Below, in pieces: positions 1-7,835 of a stretch of DNA of 64,000 nt. Source of the stretch: JBBECE01 sp040881985 (lineage in GTDB: Bacteria; Pseudomonadota; Alphaproteobacteria; Rhizobiales; Devosiaceae). The translations under genes were made by a program, and so were the position numbers. How positions within the stretch are numbered: the first letter of the stretch is position 1; every line of letters begins with the position of its first letter. The stretch covers positions 76,591 through 140,590 of the forward strand of contig JBBECE010000010.1 in the NCBI GenBank assembly GCA_040881985.1, written 5' to 3'. The notes beneath the pieces were generated by a model. The model saw only the letters and a list, made by a program, of their open reading frames with translations, did not search any database and had not been told where the DNA came from.

Positions 1-1
1 C

Positions 2-61
2 GCGGGCCTCTTTGCGCTGATGCTGCTCGGGCTGGTGCTGCCGGGGGCGGCGCCTCAGTAA
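2..61 (+). CDS. C-terminal end of an unidentified membrane protein (partial)
   Basis: Only the last 19 codons and a TAA stop lie in the window. The visible tail is almost entirely hydrophobic (Leu/Ala/Gly/Val/Met) and ends Gly-Ala-Ala-Pro-Gln, which suggests the last membrane-spanning segment of an integral membrane protein or a hydrophobic tail. Its stop overlaps the end of truA, which runs the other way, so the two genes converge without room for a terminator. The family cannot be named from this fragment. Confidence 0.4.
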   Translation, partial: AGLFALMLLGLVLPGAAPQ

Positions 62-792
62 TCGACGCGGACGAGATAGAGCCCGCCCGGCGGGGCGAGC
101 GCCCCGCAGGCTGAGCGGTCGGCGGCATCGAGCGCGGCGCGAAAATCGCGCACCCGCCATTTGCCCTCCCCGACAAGTTTCAGTGAGCCCGCCATCGAGC
201 GGACCTGCGAATGCAGGAACGAGCGCGCCGAGGCGCGGATGAGGATCGTCTCGGCCTGGCGCGACACATCGAGCCGGTCGAGGGTTTTGACCGGGGATTT
301 GGCCTGACATTCGGCGGCGCGGAAGGTCGAAAAATCGTGCTTGCCGAGGATCGACTGCGCGGCGTTGTGCATGGGCTCGGCGTCGAGCGGGACGGCGACG
401 TGCCAGACGCGGTTATGCTCGAGGGCGGGCGGGGCGCGGCGATTGAGAATGCGGTATTCATAGTGCCGCGCCCGGGCCGAGCGGCGGGCGTCGAAATCCG
501 GGGCGGCGGGTTCGGCGGCGAGGATGGCGACTGGATCGGGTTTGAGGTGAAAGTTCAGGGCCTCGGAAATCCGGAACGGGTCCCAGTCCTTTTCGAGATC
601 GACATGGGCGACCTGGCCGAGCGCGTGAACGCCAGCGTCGGTGCGGCCCGCCCCCTGCACTGTCACAGTCTCGCCGGAAAAGGCGAGGATGGCGCTCTCG
701 AGGGCACCCTGGACGGAGGCGCCGTTGTCCTGGCGCTGCCAGCCGACAAATGGGGTGCCGTCGTATTCGATGACGAGCTTGTAGCGGGGCAT
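55..792 (-). CDS. truA: tRNA pseudouridine(38-40) synthase TruA
   Basis: The 245-residue product converts uridines 38, 39 and 40 of the tRNA anticodon arm to pseudouridine in the cytoplasm. The N-terminus has the family pattern YDGTPFVGWQRQ, and the catalytic-Asp motif GAGRTDAGVHALGQVAH is near residue 50. FLHSQVRSMAG near residue 195 matches the conserved C-terminal half. Length is typical. The ATG overlaps the TGA of fmt in an ATGA junction, so translation is probably coupled and def, fmt and truA look like one leftward operon. Confidence 0.96.
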   Translation of the reverse strand: MPRYKLVIEYDGTPFVGWQRQDNGASVQGALESAILAFSGETVTVQGAGRTDAGVHALGQVAHVDLEKDWDPFRISEALNFHLKPDPVAILAAEPAAPDFDARRSARARHYEYRILNRRAPPALEHNRVWHVAVPLDAEPMHNAAQSILGKHDFSTFRAAECQAKSPVKTLDRLDVSRQAETILIRASARSFLHSQVRSMAGSLKLVGEGKWRVRDFRAALDAADRSACGALAPPGGLYLVRVDY

Positions 793-1718
793 CAGGGGAG
801 CAGAAGCCCGGTCAGCGGCCCGGTGCCGCGGACGAAGGCGTCGACGTCGGTGGGGACCTTGCCTTCGCGCTGCACGCGGGTCAGCCGGACGGCGCCCTGC
901 CCGCAGGCCACGGTCAGAGGGGCGGCGACGACGGTCCCCGGGGCGCCCCGCCCTTCGGCCACCGAGGCGCGCAGCGCCTTGACGCGAACGGCCTCGCCGT
1001 GGAGCTTCAAGGTGAACCAGGCGCCGGGGACGGGCGAGAGGCCGCGAATATGGTTGTGGATTTCTGCCGCGGGGCGCGACCAGTCGATGCGGGTCTCGGG
1101 GTTGGAAATTTTCCTGGCGTAGGTGACACCGGTCTCGGGCTGCGAGGTAAACTCAAGTACGCCACGCTCAAGCGCCGCCAACGCGCGAGCCATCAGGTCG
1201 GCGCCGCGGCGCATCATCTCGTCATGCAATTCCCCGGTGGTCGCTTCGGGGGCAATGGGAAGCTCCTCGACCAGCCCGACGGGGCCGGTATCGAGGCCTT
1301 CGTCCAGCTTCATCACCGAGACGCCGGTCGTCGTGTCGCCCGCCATCACCGCCCGCGCGATGGGGGCGCCGCCGCGCCAGCGCGGCAGCAGCGAGGCGTG
1401 GAGGTTGAGGCAACCGAGCCGGGGCGCATCGAGGATCGCTTTGGGCAGGATCAGCCCATAGGCGACGACGACCGCGACATCGGGGCGCAGCGCGGCGAAT
1501 TCGACCTCTTCGGCGGCGGATTTAAGCGAGGCCGGATGGCGGACCGGCAGGCCGAACTTTTCGGCGGCGAGGTGAACCGGGGATTTGCGCAGGGCCTCGC
1601 CGCGGCCGGCGGGGCGGGGCGGCTGGGTGTACACGGCGGCGATGGCGTGGCCGCGCGCCACGAGTTCGGTCAGCGTCGGGGTGGCGAAGGCGGGCGTGCC
1701 CATGAAGACGATGCGCAT
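792..1718 (-). CDS. fmt: methionyl-tRNA formyltransferase
   Basis: Formylates initiator Met-tRNA using 10-formyltetrahydrofolate. The start is placed at the ATG beginning MRIVFMGTPAF because this is the usual family N-terminus; an upstream open extension is low-complexity and crosses a palindromic repeat. The product is 308 residues. Visible motifs are the formyltransferase core LNLHASLLPRWRGGAPI, with the catalytic Asn/His region near residue 110, and a C-terminal OB-like domain. It lies between def (upstream, separated by a repeat) and truA (ATGA overlap). Confidence 0.95.
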   Translation of the reverse strand: MRIVFMGTPAFATPTLTELVARGHAIAAVYTQPPRPAGRGEALRKSPVHLAAEKFGLPVRHPASLKSAAEEVEFAALRPDVAVVVAYGLILPKAILDAPRLGCLNLHASLLPRWRGGAPIARAVMAGDTTTGVSVMKLDEGLDTGPVGLVEELPIAPEATTGELHDEMMRRGADLMARALAALERGVLEFTSQPETGVTYARKISNPETRIDWSRPAAEIHNHIRGLSPVPGAWFTLKLHGEAVRVKALRASVAEGRGAPGTVVAAPLTVACGQGAVRLTRVQREGKVPTDVDAFVRGTGPLTGLLLP

Positions 1719-1750
1719 GGGGAGTTCATCGGGCGCAGGCGGAGCGGGGT

Positions 1751-1788
1751 CAACCCCCACCCGACCCTCCCCCTTTCTGGGGGAGGGT
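1751..1788. repeat. REP-like palindromic element, copy 1
   Basis: Intergenic element between def and fmt. It starts CAACCCCCACCC and forms a hairpin with perfect 10-base arms (ACCCTCCCCC at 1764-1773 and its complement at 1779-1788) around a 5-base loop. A second copy with the same lead-in lies at 2391-2427. It could act as a transcript-processing or stability hairpin between two operon genes. Confidence 0.75.
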
Positions 1789-1795
1789 GAAGAGA

Positions 1796-2314
1796 TCACC
1801 CCGCGCGCTTCGCCTGTTTGGCGAACCGGCGGGTGACGATGCCGCGTTTGAGCCGCGACAAATAGTCGATGAAGAGTTTGCCGTTGATGTGATCGACCTC
1901 GTGCTGGACGGCGGTCGCCAGCACGCCCTCGCAGTCGAGCGTCTGGCGATTGCCGTCGAGATCGAGGAAGGCGACGCGGCAGCGGTCGGGCCGTTCGATC
2001 TCCTCGAAATAGTCGGGGATCGACAGGCACCCTTCCTCGTGGATGCGAAGCTCCTCGGAGACCCAGGCGATTTCGGGATTGACGAGGGTGATCGGCTGGC
2101 GCGGCTCGGTGTCCGGATCCTTGACGGTGTCGATGACGACAACGCGCTTCAGGACGCCGACCTGATTGGCCGCGAGCCCGATGCCGGGGGCGGCGTACAT
2201 GGTCTCGAACAGGTCGGCGACGAGCTCTCTGATCGCGGCGTCGATCGCCGCAACCGGCGCGGCGACCTTCCGGAGCCGTGGATCGGGGAGCAGGAGGATG
2301 GGGCGGATGGCCAA
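1796..2314 (-). CDS. def: peptide deformylase
   Basis: Removes the N-formyl group from nascent peptides; a metal-dependent cytoplasmic enzyme of 172 residues. All three family motifs are present: GIGLAANQVG (motif 1), EEGCLSIP with the metal-binding Cys (motif 2) and QHEVDHINGKLFID with the HExxH metal/catalytic site (motif 3). The best start is a TTG giving MAIRPILLLPDPRL, the usual family N-terminus. It is the first gene of the def-fmt-truA unit and diverges from rmuC. Confidence 0.96.
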   Translation of the reverse strand: MAIRPILLLPDPRLRKVAAPVAAIDAAIRELVADLFETMYAAPGIGLAANQVGVLKRVVVIDTVKDPDTEPRQPITLVNPEIAWVSEELRIHEEGCLSIPDYFEEIERPDRCRVAFLDLDGNRQTLDCEGVLATAVQHEVDHINGKLFIDYLSRLKRGIVTRRFAKQAKRAG

Positions 2315-2390
2315 AAGCGGGTCACTCCGGGAGATTGAGCTTTCGATATGGTATTTATCGGCTCCCGGTCAATCGGCGGGGGGGTCGCGA

Positions 2391-2427
2391 CAACCCCCAC
2401 CCCATCCTCCCCACGCGGGGGGAGGGA
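2391..2427. repeat. REP-like palindromic element, copy 2
   Basis: Lies in the divergent def/rmuC intergenic region. It shares the CAACCCCCACC lead-in and a CCTCCCC...GGGGAGG hairpin with the copy at 1751-1788, in the same orientation. The arms are slightly less regular than in copy 1. Confidence 0.7.
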
Positions 2428-2507
2428 TTGGTCGGAAGGCTTGACCCCGGGCCGGTTCGGGCATTGGCTAGGATGGGGACAGAGCGGGGTGCGGCGGGAA
2501 GGGCGGA

Positions 2508-3665
2508 ATGGATCAAATCGTCTGGACCGGATTGGGTCACGATTTCACCGGCTTCGAAGCGGGGCTGATCGGCGCCGGATTGTTGGCGGTTTTGGTGCTG
2601 ACGATCGTGGCGATCGTCTTGTCGCGGGCCGGGCGCGGACGGGCGGCGATCGAGGCGATGCGGGCGGCCGAGCAAGCCATGGCGCTCGAGCAGCGGCTGG
2701 CGCAATTGATGCAGGTGCAGTCCGAGATGACCGGGCGCATCCAGTCGCTCTCGGAAATCTTCGGGGCGCGGACCTCCGACCTCGCCAGGGTGTTGAGCGA
2801 GACGATCGACAATTCCTCGCAGCGCATGGGGCAGTCGCTCGCCGAGACGCGCACCAAGACTGAAGAAAGCCTCGGCAAGCTCAACGAGCGGCTGGCGGTG
2901 ATCGACAGCGCGCAGACGACGATCACGCGGCTGTCGACCGAAGTCGTCGACCTGCAGAAAATCCTTTCCAACAAGCAGCAGCGCGGCGCCTTTGGACAGG
3001 GGCGAATGGAAGCGATCATCGGCGACGCGCTGGCGGCGGGCGCCTATCAGTTCCAGGTGACGCTGTCGAACGGCAAGCGGCCGGACTGCGTGGTCAAGCT
3101 GCCGAACGGCGCGCCGCCGCTGGTCATCGACGCGAAATTCCCGCTGGAAAGCTGGCAGCTGATCGAGGCTTCGCAAAGCCCGGACGATCTGGCGCGGGCG
3201 TCGACCCAATTCCGCAACGATATCGGCGTGCATGTGAAGGCAATCGCCGGCAATTATCTCTTGCCCGGGGAGACGCACGATGTCGCCTTCATGTTCGTGC
3301 CGTCGGAATCGATTTTCGCCGATCTGCACGAGAAGTTCGACGACGTGGTGCAGAAGGCCTCGCGCGCCCGGGTGATGATCGTCTCGCCGTCGCTGCTGAT
3401 GCTGTCGGTGCAGGTGGTGCAGGCGCTGATGCGCGACGTCGAGATGCGCAAGCAGGCGCATCGCATTCAGCACGAGGTCACGATGATCCTCGAAGATGTG
3501 CGCCGGCTCGGCGAGCGGGTCGACCTTTTGCGCACCCATTTCCGGGCGGCCGACCGCGACATCGAGCAGATCGAGACGACGGCCGCCAAGATTACCGGCC
3601 GGGGCGGCCGAATTGGGCAGCTCGAATTCGAGGACGCCCCCGCCCGGCTCGACGCGGCGGACTGA
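2508..3665 (+). CDS. rmuC: RmuC-family DNA recombination protein
   Basis: RmuC proteins limit inversions and rearrangements and carry a nuclease-like core. This 385-residue product has one N-terminal membrane span (about residues 20-40), then a long helical coiled-coil region with heptad-like Leu/Ala/Glu spacing to about residue 150. The conserved core follows: FGQGRMEAIIGDAL, PPLVIDAKFPLESW (the PD-(D/E)xK-like Asp and Lys) and AFMFVPSE. The ATG is preceded by GGGAAGGGCGG. It stands alone, divergent from def. Confidence 0.93.
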   Translation: MDQIVWTGLGHDFTGFEAGLIGAGLLAVLVLTIVAIVLSRAGRGRAAIEAMRAAEQAMALEQRLAQLMQVQSEMTGRIQSLSEIFGARTSDLARVLSETIDNSSQRMGQSLAETRTKTEESLGKLNERLAVIDSAQTTITRLSTEVVDLQKILSNKQQRGAFGQGRMEAIIGDALAAGAYQFQVTLSNGKRPDCVVKLPNGAPPLVIDAKFPLESWQLIEASQSPDDLARASTQFRNDIGVHVKAIAGNYLLPGETHDVAFMFVPSESIFADLHEKFDDVVQKASRARVMIVSPSLLMLSVQVVQALMRDVEMRKQAHRIQHEVTMILEDVRRLGERVDLLRTHFRAADRDIEQIETTAAKITGRGGRIGQLEFEDAPARLDAAD

Positions 3666-3755
3666 GTGTTCTCACGTCTGTGTGAGACGCCACACCAGCG
3701 TCATCGCACTCGCTGACTTTCGACTGCCCAAAACGCCCTTCGTGAGGAGTTCGCC

Positions 3756-4646
3756 ATGAACGACCAAGGACAGAGGCCGGTCATCACCCCGCAGATGATC
3801 GCGCTCTACGACGACTACACGCATCTGTCCCCCGACCGCCGCAAATTCATGGAGGCCATGGCCAAGGTGGCCGGCTCGATGACGGCCGCGGTCGCCGCCA
3901 CCGCGCTGATGGCCGCCAACGCCAAGGCGCAGCCGGTTATCGCCGATGGCGATTCGCGGATTAAGACCGCGGCGGTCACCTGGCCCGGCGCGACCGGCGA
4001 GATGAAAGGCTATTGGGCGCAGCCCGCCGGCGTTTCGGGCAAGCTGCCGGCGGTGATTGTCGTGCACGAGAACCGGGGCCTCGTTCCCCATATTCGCGAC
4101 GTCACGCGCCGGATGTCGCTTGAGGGGTTCGTGGCGCTGGGGGTCGATTTCCTGTCGCCGCTCGGCGGCACGCCGGAGAATGAGGATGAGGCACGAGCGC
4201 TGTTCGGCCAGCTCAATGCGGCGGATGTGGCGGCGAACGGGGCGGCGACTGTCGCCTGGCTCGCGGGTCACGAAGCCACCAACGGCAATGTCGGAGCGAT
4301 CGGATTTTGCTGGGGCGGCGGCACCGTCAACGCCATCGCCGTGGCCTCTGCCGCGCTGAGGGCAGCGGTTCCCTATTACGGCGCCCAGCCTCCCGCCGCG
4401 GACGTCCCGCGCATCGAGGCTCGACTCATGGCCCACTACGGCGGGCTCGACGAACGCATCAACGCCGGCATTCCGGCTTTCGAGGCGGCGCTGACGGAGG
4501 CGAGAGTCGATCACCAGATCTTCATCTACGAGGGCGTCAACCACGCCTTCAACAACGACACGTCGGAAGCCCGCTATCATCCCGAGGCGGCGATGCTGGC
4601 CTGGCAGCGCACGGTCGATTTCCTGCACGAGACGCTGGACGGCTAG
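3756..4646 (+). CDS. dienelactone hydrolase family protein, probably exported by Tat
   Basis: Alpha/beta hydrolase of 296 residues. The catalytic triad is visible as Cys185 in the nucleophile elbow GFCWGGG, Asp232 (GGLDERIN) and His263 (VNHAFNND); a Cys nucleophile is typical of dienelactone hydrolases. The N-terminus has an unusually long leader with DRRKFM at residues 27-32 and an Ala-rich hydrophobic stretch ending near AKA (residue 58), consistent with a twin-arginine signal, although the n-region is long. Substrate is unknown. It stands alone, converging on recR. Confidence 0.85.
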   Translation: MNDQGQRPVITPQMIALYDDYTHLSPDRRKFMEAMAKVAGSMTAAVAATALMAANAKAQPVIADGDSRIKTAAVTWPGATGEMKGYWAQPAGVSGKLPAVIVVHENRGLVPHIRDVTRRMSLEGFVALGVDFLSPLGGTPENEDEARALFGQLNAADVAANGAATVAWLAGHEATNGNVGAIGFCWGGGTVNAIAVASAALRAAVPYYGAQPPAADVPRIEARLMAHYGGLDERINAGIPAFEAALTEARVDHQIFIYEGVNHAFNNDTSEARYHPEAAMLAWQRTVDFLHETLDG

Positions 4647-4657
4647 AGCGGGAAAGA

Positions 4658-5263
4658 TCAGAACGCGGTGCGGGCTTTCAGCGCCTGGGCCAGCGTGCCC
4701 TCGTCGAGATAATCGAGCTCGCCGCCGATCGGGACGCCGTGGGCGAGGCGGGTGATTTTCACCCCGAGGCCGGCGAGCCGGTCGGTGACATAATGGGCGG
4801 TCGTCTGGCCCTCGACCGTGGCGTTGACGGCAAGGACGATCTCGGCGATGCCGCCACGCTCGACGCGGCGGATCAGCGGGTCGATCGAGAGGTCGTCGGG
4901 GCCGATGCCGTCGAGCGGGGAGAGCGTGCCGCCGAGTACATGGTAGAGCACCGGGCCGATGCCGGCGCGCTCCAGCGCCCAGAGGTCGGCCACGTCCTCG
5001 ACGACGATCAAGAGCCCCGCCGCCTGCCGGCGCGGATCGGCGCAGATCGAGCAGGGCGAAATCGTATCGACATTGCCGCAAATCTCGCAGGTCTTCACCT
5101 TGTCGACGGCGCGGGCCAACGCGGCGGCGAGCGGGGCCATCAGCTGATCTTTGCGCTTGATGAGATGCAGCGCGGCGCGGCGCGCCGAGCGCGGCCCGAG
5201 CCCCGGCAGGCGCGCCAGGAGCTGGATGAGTTCGGTGATTTCGGGTCCGCCGGATTGGGTCAT
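4658..5263 (-). CDS. recR: recombination protein RecR
   Basis: RecR acts with RecO and RecF to load RecA at gaps. The 201-residue product has the N-terminal helix-hairpin-helix (LPGLGPRSARR), a complete four-Cys zinc finger (Cys59, 62, 71, 74) and a Toprim domain starting LLIVVEDVADLWALE. The C-terminal ALKARTAF is the usual family ending. Gene order recR-ybaB-dnaX on one strand is the conserved bacterial arrangement, but here a 141-base gap holding two palindromic elements separates recR from ybaB. Confidence 0.97.
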   Translation of the reverse strand: MTQSGGPEITELIQLLARLPGLGPRSARRAALHLIKRKDQLMAPLAAALARAVDKVKTCEICGNVDTISPCSICADPRRQAAGLLIVVEDVADLWALERAGIGPVLYHVLGGTLSPLDGIGPDDLSIDPLIRRVERGGIAEIVLAVNATVEGQTTAHYVTDRLAGLGVKITRLAHGVPIGGELDYLDEGTLAQALKARTAF

Positions 5264-5290
5264 CGCGCACCGCCTGGGCGAATTGCCTGG

Positions 5291-5320
5291 ATTCTCGGGT
5301 CAAGCCCGAGGATGACGAGG
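5291..5320. repeat. short palindromic repeat, CTCGGG-tcaag-CCCGAG type
   Basis: A 6-base inverted repeat around a 5-base loop, followed by GATGACGAGG. This is the widespread alphaproteobacterial intergenic element usually seen as TCTCGGGTCAAGCCCGAG. It sits between ybaB and recR and has a diverged sister at 5361-5396. Confidence 0.7.
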
Positions 5321-5360
5321 TAGGGGGTGGGGCCGCCGGATTGGGACAAGGGGACACTCA

Positions 5361-5396
5361 TCTTAGGTCCTCGCGTTAAGCGCGAGGCTGACGAAG
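5361..5396. repeat. short palindromic repeat, CCTCGCG-ttaag-CGCGAGG type
   Basis: Same architecture as the element at 5291: 7-base arms at 5369-5375 and 5381-5387, a 5-base loop ending AAG, and a GCTGACGA tail in place of GATGACGA. The matched changes in both arms indicate that the hairpin is conserved while its sequence drifts. It lies just downstream of ybaB. Confidence 0.7.
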
Positions 5397-5404
5397 GAAG
5401 TTAT

Positions 5405-5728
5405 TCAAAACGGCAGTTTCATGCCCGGGGGCAGCGGCAGGCCGGCGGTGAGCTCGCGCATTTTCGCCTCGGCAATGGCCTGGGCCTTGCCCGAAGCGTC
5501 GGCATGGGCGGCGATGATCAAATCCTCGAGAATCTCGACGCTGTCCTCCTTGAAGAGGGCCGGATCGATCGAGAGAGCGCGGATGTCGCCCTTGGCGGAG
5601 ACGGTGAGGCGCACCAGCCCGCCGCCCGAGGCGCCTTCGGCCTCGATCGCGACGATCTCGTCTTTCATCGCGGCCATTTTTTCCTGCATTTCCTGCATCT
5701 TGCCCATCAGGCCGATGATGTCCTTCAC
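5405..5728 (-). CDS. ybaB: YbaB/EbfC family nucleoid-associated protein
   Basis: Small DNA-binding protein of 107 residues, normally a dimer coating the nucleoid. It begins MKDIIGLMGKMQEMQEKMAAMKDE, a Met/Lys/Glu-rich helix typical of the family, followed by the small beta core (GGGLVRLTVSAKGDIRALSID) and a C-terminal PLPPGMKLPF tail. Its ATG overlaps the TGA of dnaX (ATGA), so it is translationally coupled to dnaX. Confidence 0.95.
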   Translation of the reverse strand: MKDIIGLMGKMQEMQEKMAAMKDEIVAIEAEGASGGGLVRLTVSAKGDIRALSIDPALFKEDSVEILEDLIIAAHADASGKAQAIAEAKMRELTAGLPLPPGMKLPF

Positions 5729-7524
5729 GGCAAATCCTCCCCTTCGTCCTCGGTTATGGGCGCGTCGAGTTCGGATTGCGGATCGGCGGGAGGCGTCTCG
5801 CCAAGGGTGGCGTCACCCCGGCGGCGGACGGCGACGAGCCGGCTGCCGGGGAAGCTCGAGAGCACTTCGCGAACCAGGGGGTCGTCGCGGGCGGCGTCGA
5901 GGGTCGCCGAGTGGTCGGCGTCGCGCTGCTGCCTCAAGGTCGGGGCGAGCGGCCTCGTCGAGACCGTGACCATCCAGGGCCGGCCGGTCCAGTGCCGCAG
6001 GCGCGCCGACAGCGTCTGGATGATCTGCGGGTCGGCGCCATCGGCGAGCGCGACTTCGAGGCGCCCGGGCTCGAGCGAGACCGGGGAGAGCTGGGATTCG
6101 AGCGCGTGCTTGACGATGACGTCGCGGTTGAGCCCGGCCAGCGCGACGATATCGGAGAAGCTGCGGATTTCGGGGGGCCGGTCGGGGCCTGGCTCGGGGT
6201 CGGGCTCGCGCGGGGCCAAACGCGGGGCGGCCTGGGCGAAACTGCCCGGCCGCGGACCGCCAGAGGGGAGCGGTGCACGGGCGCCATTGCCGGGCGAGGC
6301 GGGGGCGTTGGCGAGTTTTTCGATGATCTCGTCGGGGGTCGGCAGATCGGCGGCATAAGCGAGCCGGATCAATACCATCTCGGCGGCGGCGAGCGAATCG
6401 GGTGCGGCGCGGGCCTCCTCATGACCCTTCAAGAGAATCTGCCAGGCGCGACTGAGAACGCGCAGGCCAAGTCGGTCGGCGAGCGCCTTGCCGCGATCGC
6501 GCTCATCGGGGGTCAGGCCGGAATCCTTCTCGGCGCCGGGGACGACCTTGAGGCGGGTCGCCAGATGCGCAAGGTTGGCGAGATCGGCCAGGACCGTCGC
6601 GGGGTCGGCGCCGGCGGCGACCTGCTCGTTGAGGCCCGCAAGCGCATTGGCGATGTCGCCCGCCATCAGCGCCTCGAACATGTCGATCGAGCGGGCGCGG
6701 TCGGCAAGGCCCAGCATGGCGCGGACGCTTGTCGCTTCGATCTTGCCGCCCGAATGGGCGATCGCCTGGTCCAAGAGCGACAGGCAATCGCGGACCGAAC
6801 CTTCCCCGGCGCGGACGATCAAGGCCAGCGCGTCCGGCTCGATGGCGATTGCTTCCTGCGCGAGGATGCCGGCGAGGTAAGGCCGCATGATATCGGCGGG
6901 GACGCGGCGCAGATCGAAGCGCTGGCAGCGGGAGAGGATCGTCACCGGCACCTTGCGGATTTCGGTCGTCGCGAAAATGAATTTCACATAGGGCGGCGGC
7001 TCCTCGAGCGTCTTCAGCAGACCGTTGAAGGCGCTCTTCGAAAGCATGTGAACTTCATCGATAATGAAGACCTTGTAAGGCGCGGTGACCGGACCGTAGC
7101 GCGTCGATTCGTTGATCTCGCGGATGTCGTCGATGCCGGTATGGGAGGCGGCGTCCATCTCGACGACGTCGACGTGGCGCGATTCGATGATCGCCCGGCA
7201 ATGCTCGCCCTCTTTCTCAAGATCGAGGGTCGGGTGCGGACCGGTCGCGTCGACATAGTTGAGCGCCCGGGCGAGAATGCGGGCGGTCGTCGTCTTGCCG
7301 ACCCCGCGTACCCCCGTGAGCATGAAGGCATGGGCGATGCGGCCGGTCTTGAAGGCGTTGGTCAGCGTCTGGACCATTGCGTCCTGGCCGATCAGCGAGG
7401 CAAAGCTCGCCGGGCGGTATTTGCGGGCAAGGACGAGATAAGCGCCGCCTTTGTCCGGCGCGGCGGGGGGCGACGCCGCGGACGCGGGGACAGAATCGGC
7501 TGGATCGGCCGGTTTTTTCGCCAT
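5725..7524 (-). CDS. dnaX: DNA polymerase III subunits gamma/tau
   Basis: Clamp-loader ATPase of 599 residues. After a Pro/Ala-rich leader of about 27 residues come the AAA+ motifs: Walker A GVRGVGKTT (71-79), Walker B-like VFIIDEVHMLS, sensor 1 FATTE and the arginine-finger region ILSRCQRF. The usual four-Cys zinc module between Walker A and B has been lost: only Cys109 remains in that segment. A Pro/Ala linker near residues 385-430 leads to a C-terminal tau-like domain. No slippery A-run suggesting a gamma frameshift was noticed. Confidence 0.96.
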   Translation of the reverse strand: MAKKPADPADSVPASAASPPAAPDKGGAYLVLARKYRPASFASLIGQDAMVQTLTNAFKTGRIAHAFMLTGVRGVGKTTTARILARALNYVDATGPHPTLDLEKEGEHCRAIIESRHVDVVEMDAASHTGIDDIREINESTRYGPVTAPYKVFIIDEVHMLSKSAFNGLLKTLEEPPPYVKFIFATTEIRKVPVTILSRCQRFDLRRVPADIMRPYLAGILAQEAIAIEPDALALIVRAGEGSVRDCLSLLDQAIAHSGGKIEATSVRAMLGLADRARSIDMFEALMAGDIANALAGLNEQVAAGADPATVLADLANLAHLATRLKVVPGAEKDSGLTPDERDRGKALADRLGLRVLSRAWQILLKGHEEARAAPDSLAAAEMVLIRLAYAADLPTPDEIIEKLANAPASPGNGARAPLPSGGPRPGSFAQAAPRLAPREPDPEPGPDRPPEIRSFSDIVALAGLNRDVIVKHALESQLSPVSLEPGRLEVALADGADPQIIQTLSARLRHWTGRPWMVTVSTRPLAPTLRQQRDADHSATLDAARDDPLVREVLSSFPGSRLVAVRRRGDATLGETPPADPQSELDAPITEDEGEDLP

Positions 7525-7603
7525 TTATCCCCGCTCGAAAACTCGCGGCCATAGGCCGGGGGGCCGTAAAGCGGCCCGGACTTTCGGGCATTGTGCGCGA
7601 TGG

Positions 7604-7701
7604 GCAGGAGACTGGCAACGACCCGTGCAAAACTCGTTAGGGCTGCTTCCTTCCGGACCTGACCCGATTGGCGAGGAACACGTCCGCGCCAGCCTCCCGG
7701 G
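7604..7701 (-). ncRNA. ffs: signal recognition particle RNA, small (4.5S) type
   Basis: The minus strand carries the universal SRP core GGTCAGGTCCGGAAGGAAGC (about 7644-7663) followed by AGCCC. The terminal stem is visible: GGAGGCTGGC at 7688-7697 pairs with GCCAGTCTCC at 7607-7616 with one G-U. Length is about 98 bases, typical for alphaproteobacteria. A GC-rich hairpin (GGGCCG-CTTTA-CGGCCC region, 7562-7577) lies just beyond the 3' end and may stop transcription, though it lacks a U-run. Location directly upstream of dnaX is conserved. It fills most of the 311-base gap between dnaX and the MFS gene. Confidence 0.92.
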
Positions 7702-7703
7702 AG

Positions 7704-7733
7704 CTATGTGGGGGAATTTTTGGGCGGGGGCAA
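7704..7733 (-). promoter_or_regulatory. candidate promoter for the SRP RNA
   Basis: On the minus strand a TTGCCC (-35, 7728-7733) and an ACATAG (-10, 7704-7709) are separated by 18 bases. The predicted start falls a few bases downstream, exactly where the SRP RNA stem begins. Strength and position fit a stable-RNA promoter, but this is inference from sequence only. Confidence 0.4.
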
Positions 7734-7835
7734 GGGTGAGAATCTCTTTCAACCCTGCTTCGAAAGAGGGAGGGAGAACGAGGTTTGCTGTCATCCCCCA
7801 TCCGACGTAAGGGAGGCGGGTTCCGGGGGGCGGCA

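Noticed and set aside
2450..2507. Promoter for rmuC with TTGACC and TAGGAT
   Set aside because: The spacing is about 22 bases, too long for a normal sigma-70-type promoter.
3672..5357. Long frame antisense to the dienelactone hydrolase gene and partly out of frame with recR
   Set aside because: Both covered genes have complete family motifs; this frame has none and passes through the palindromic repeats.
5776..7554. Long open frame antisense to dnaX
   Set aside because: It mirrors dnaX throughout, has Arg/Gly/Asp-rich composition typical of antisense frames in GC-rich DNA, and no recognisable motif.
7562..7577. GGGCCG-CTTTA-CGGCCC hairpin as a firm terminator for the SRP RNA
   Set aside because: The arms pair well but no T-run follows on the minus strand, so it is mentioned only within the SRP RNA entry.
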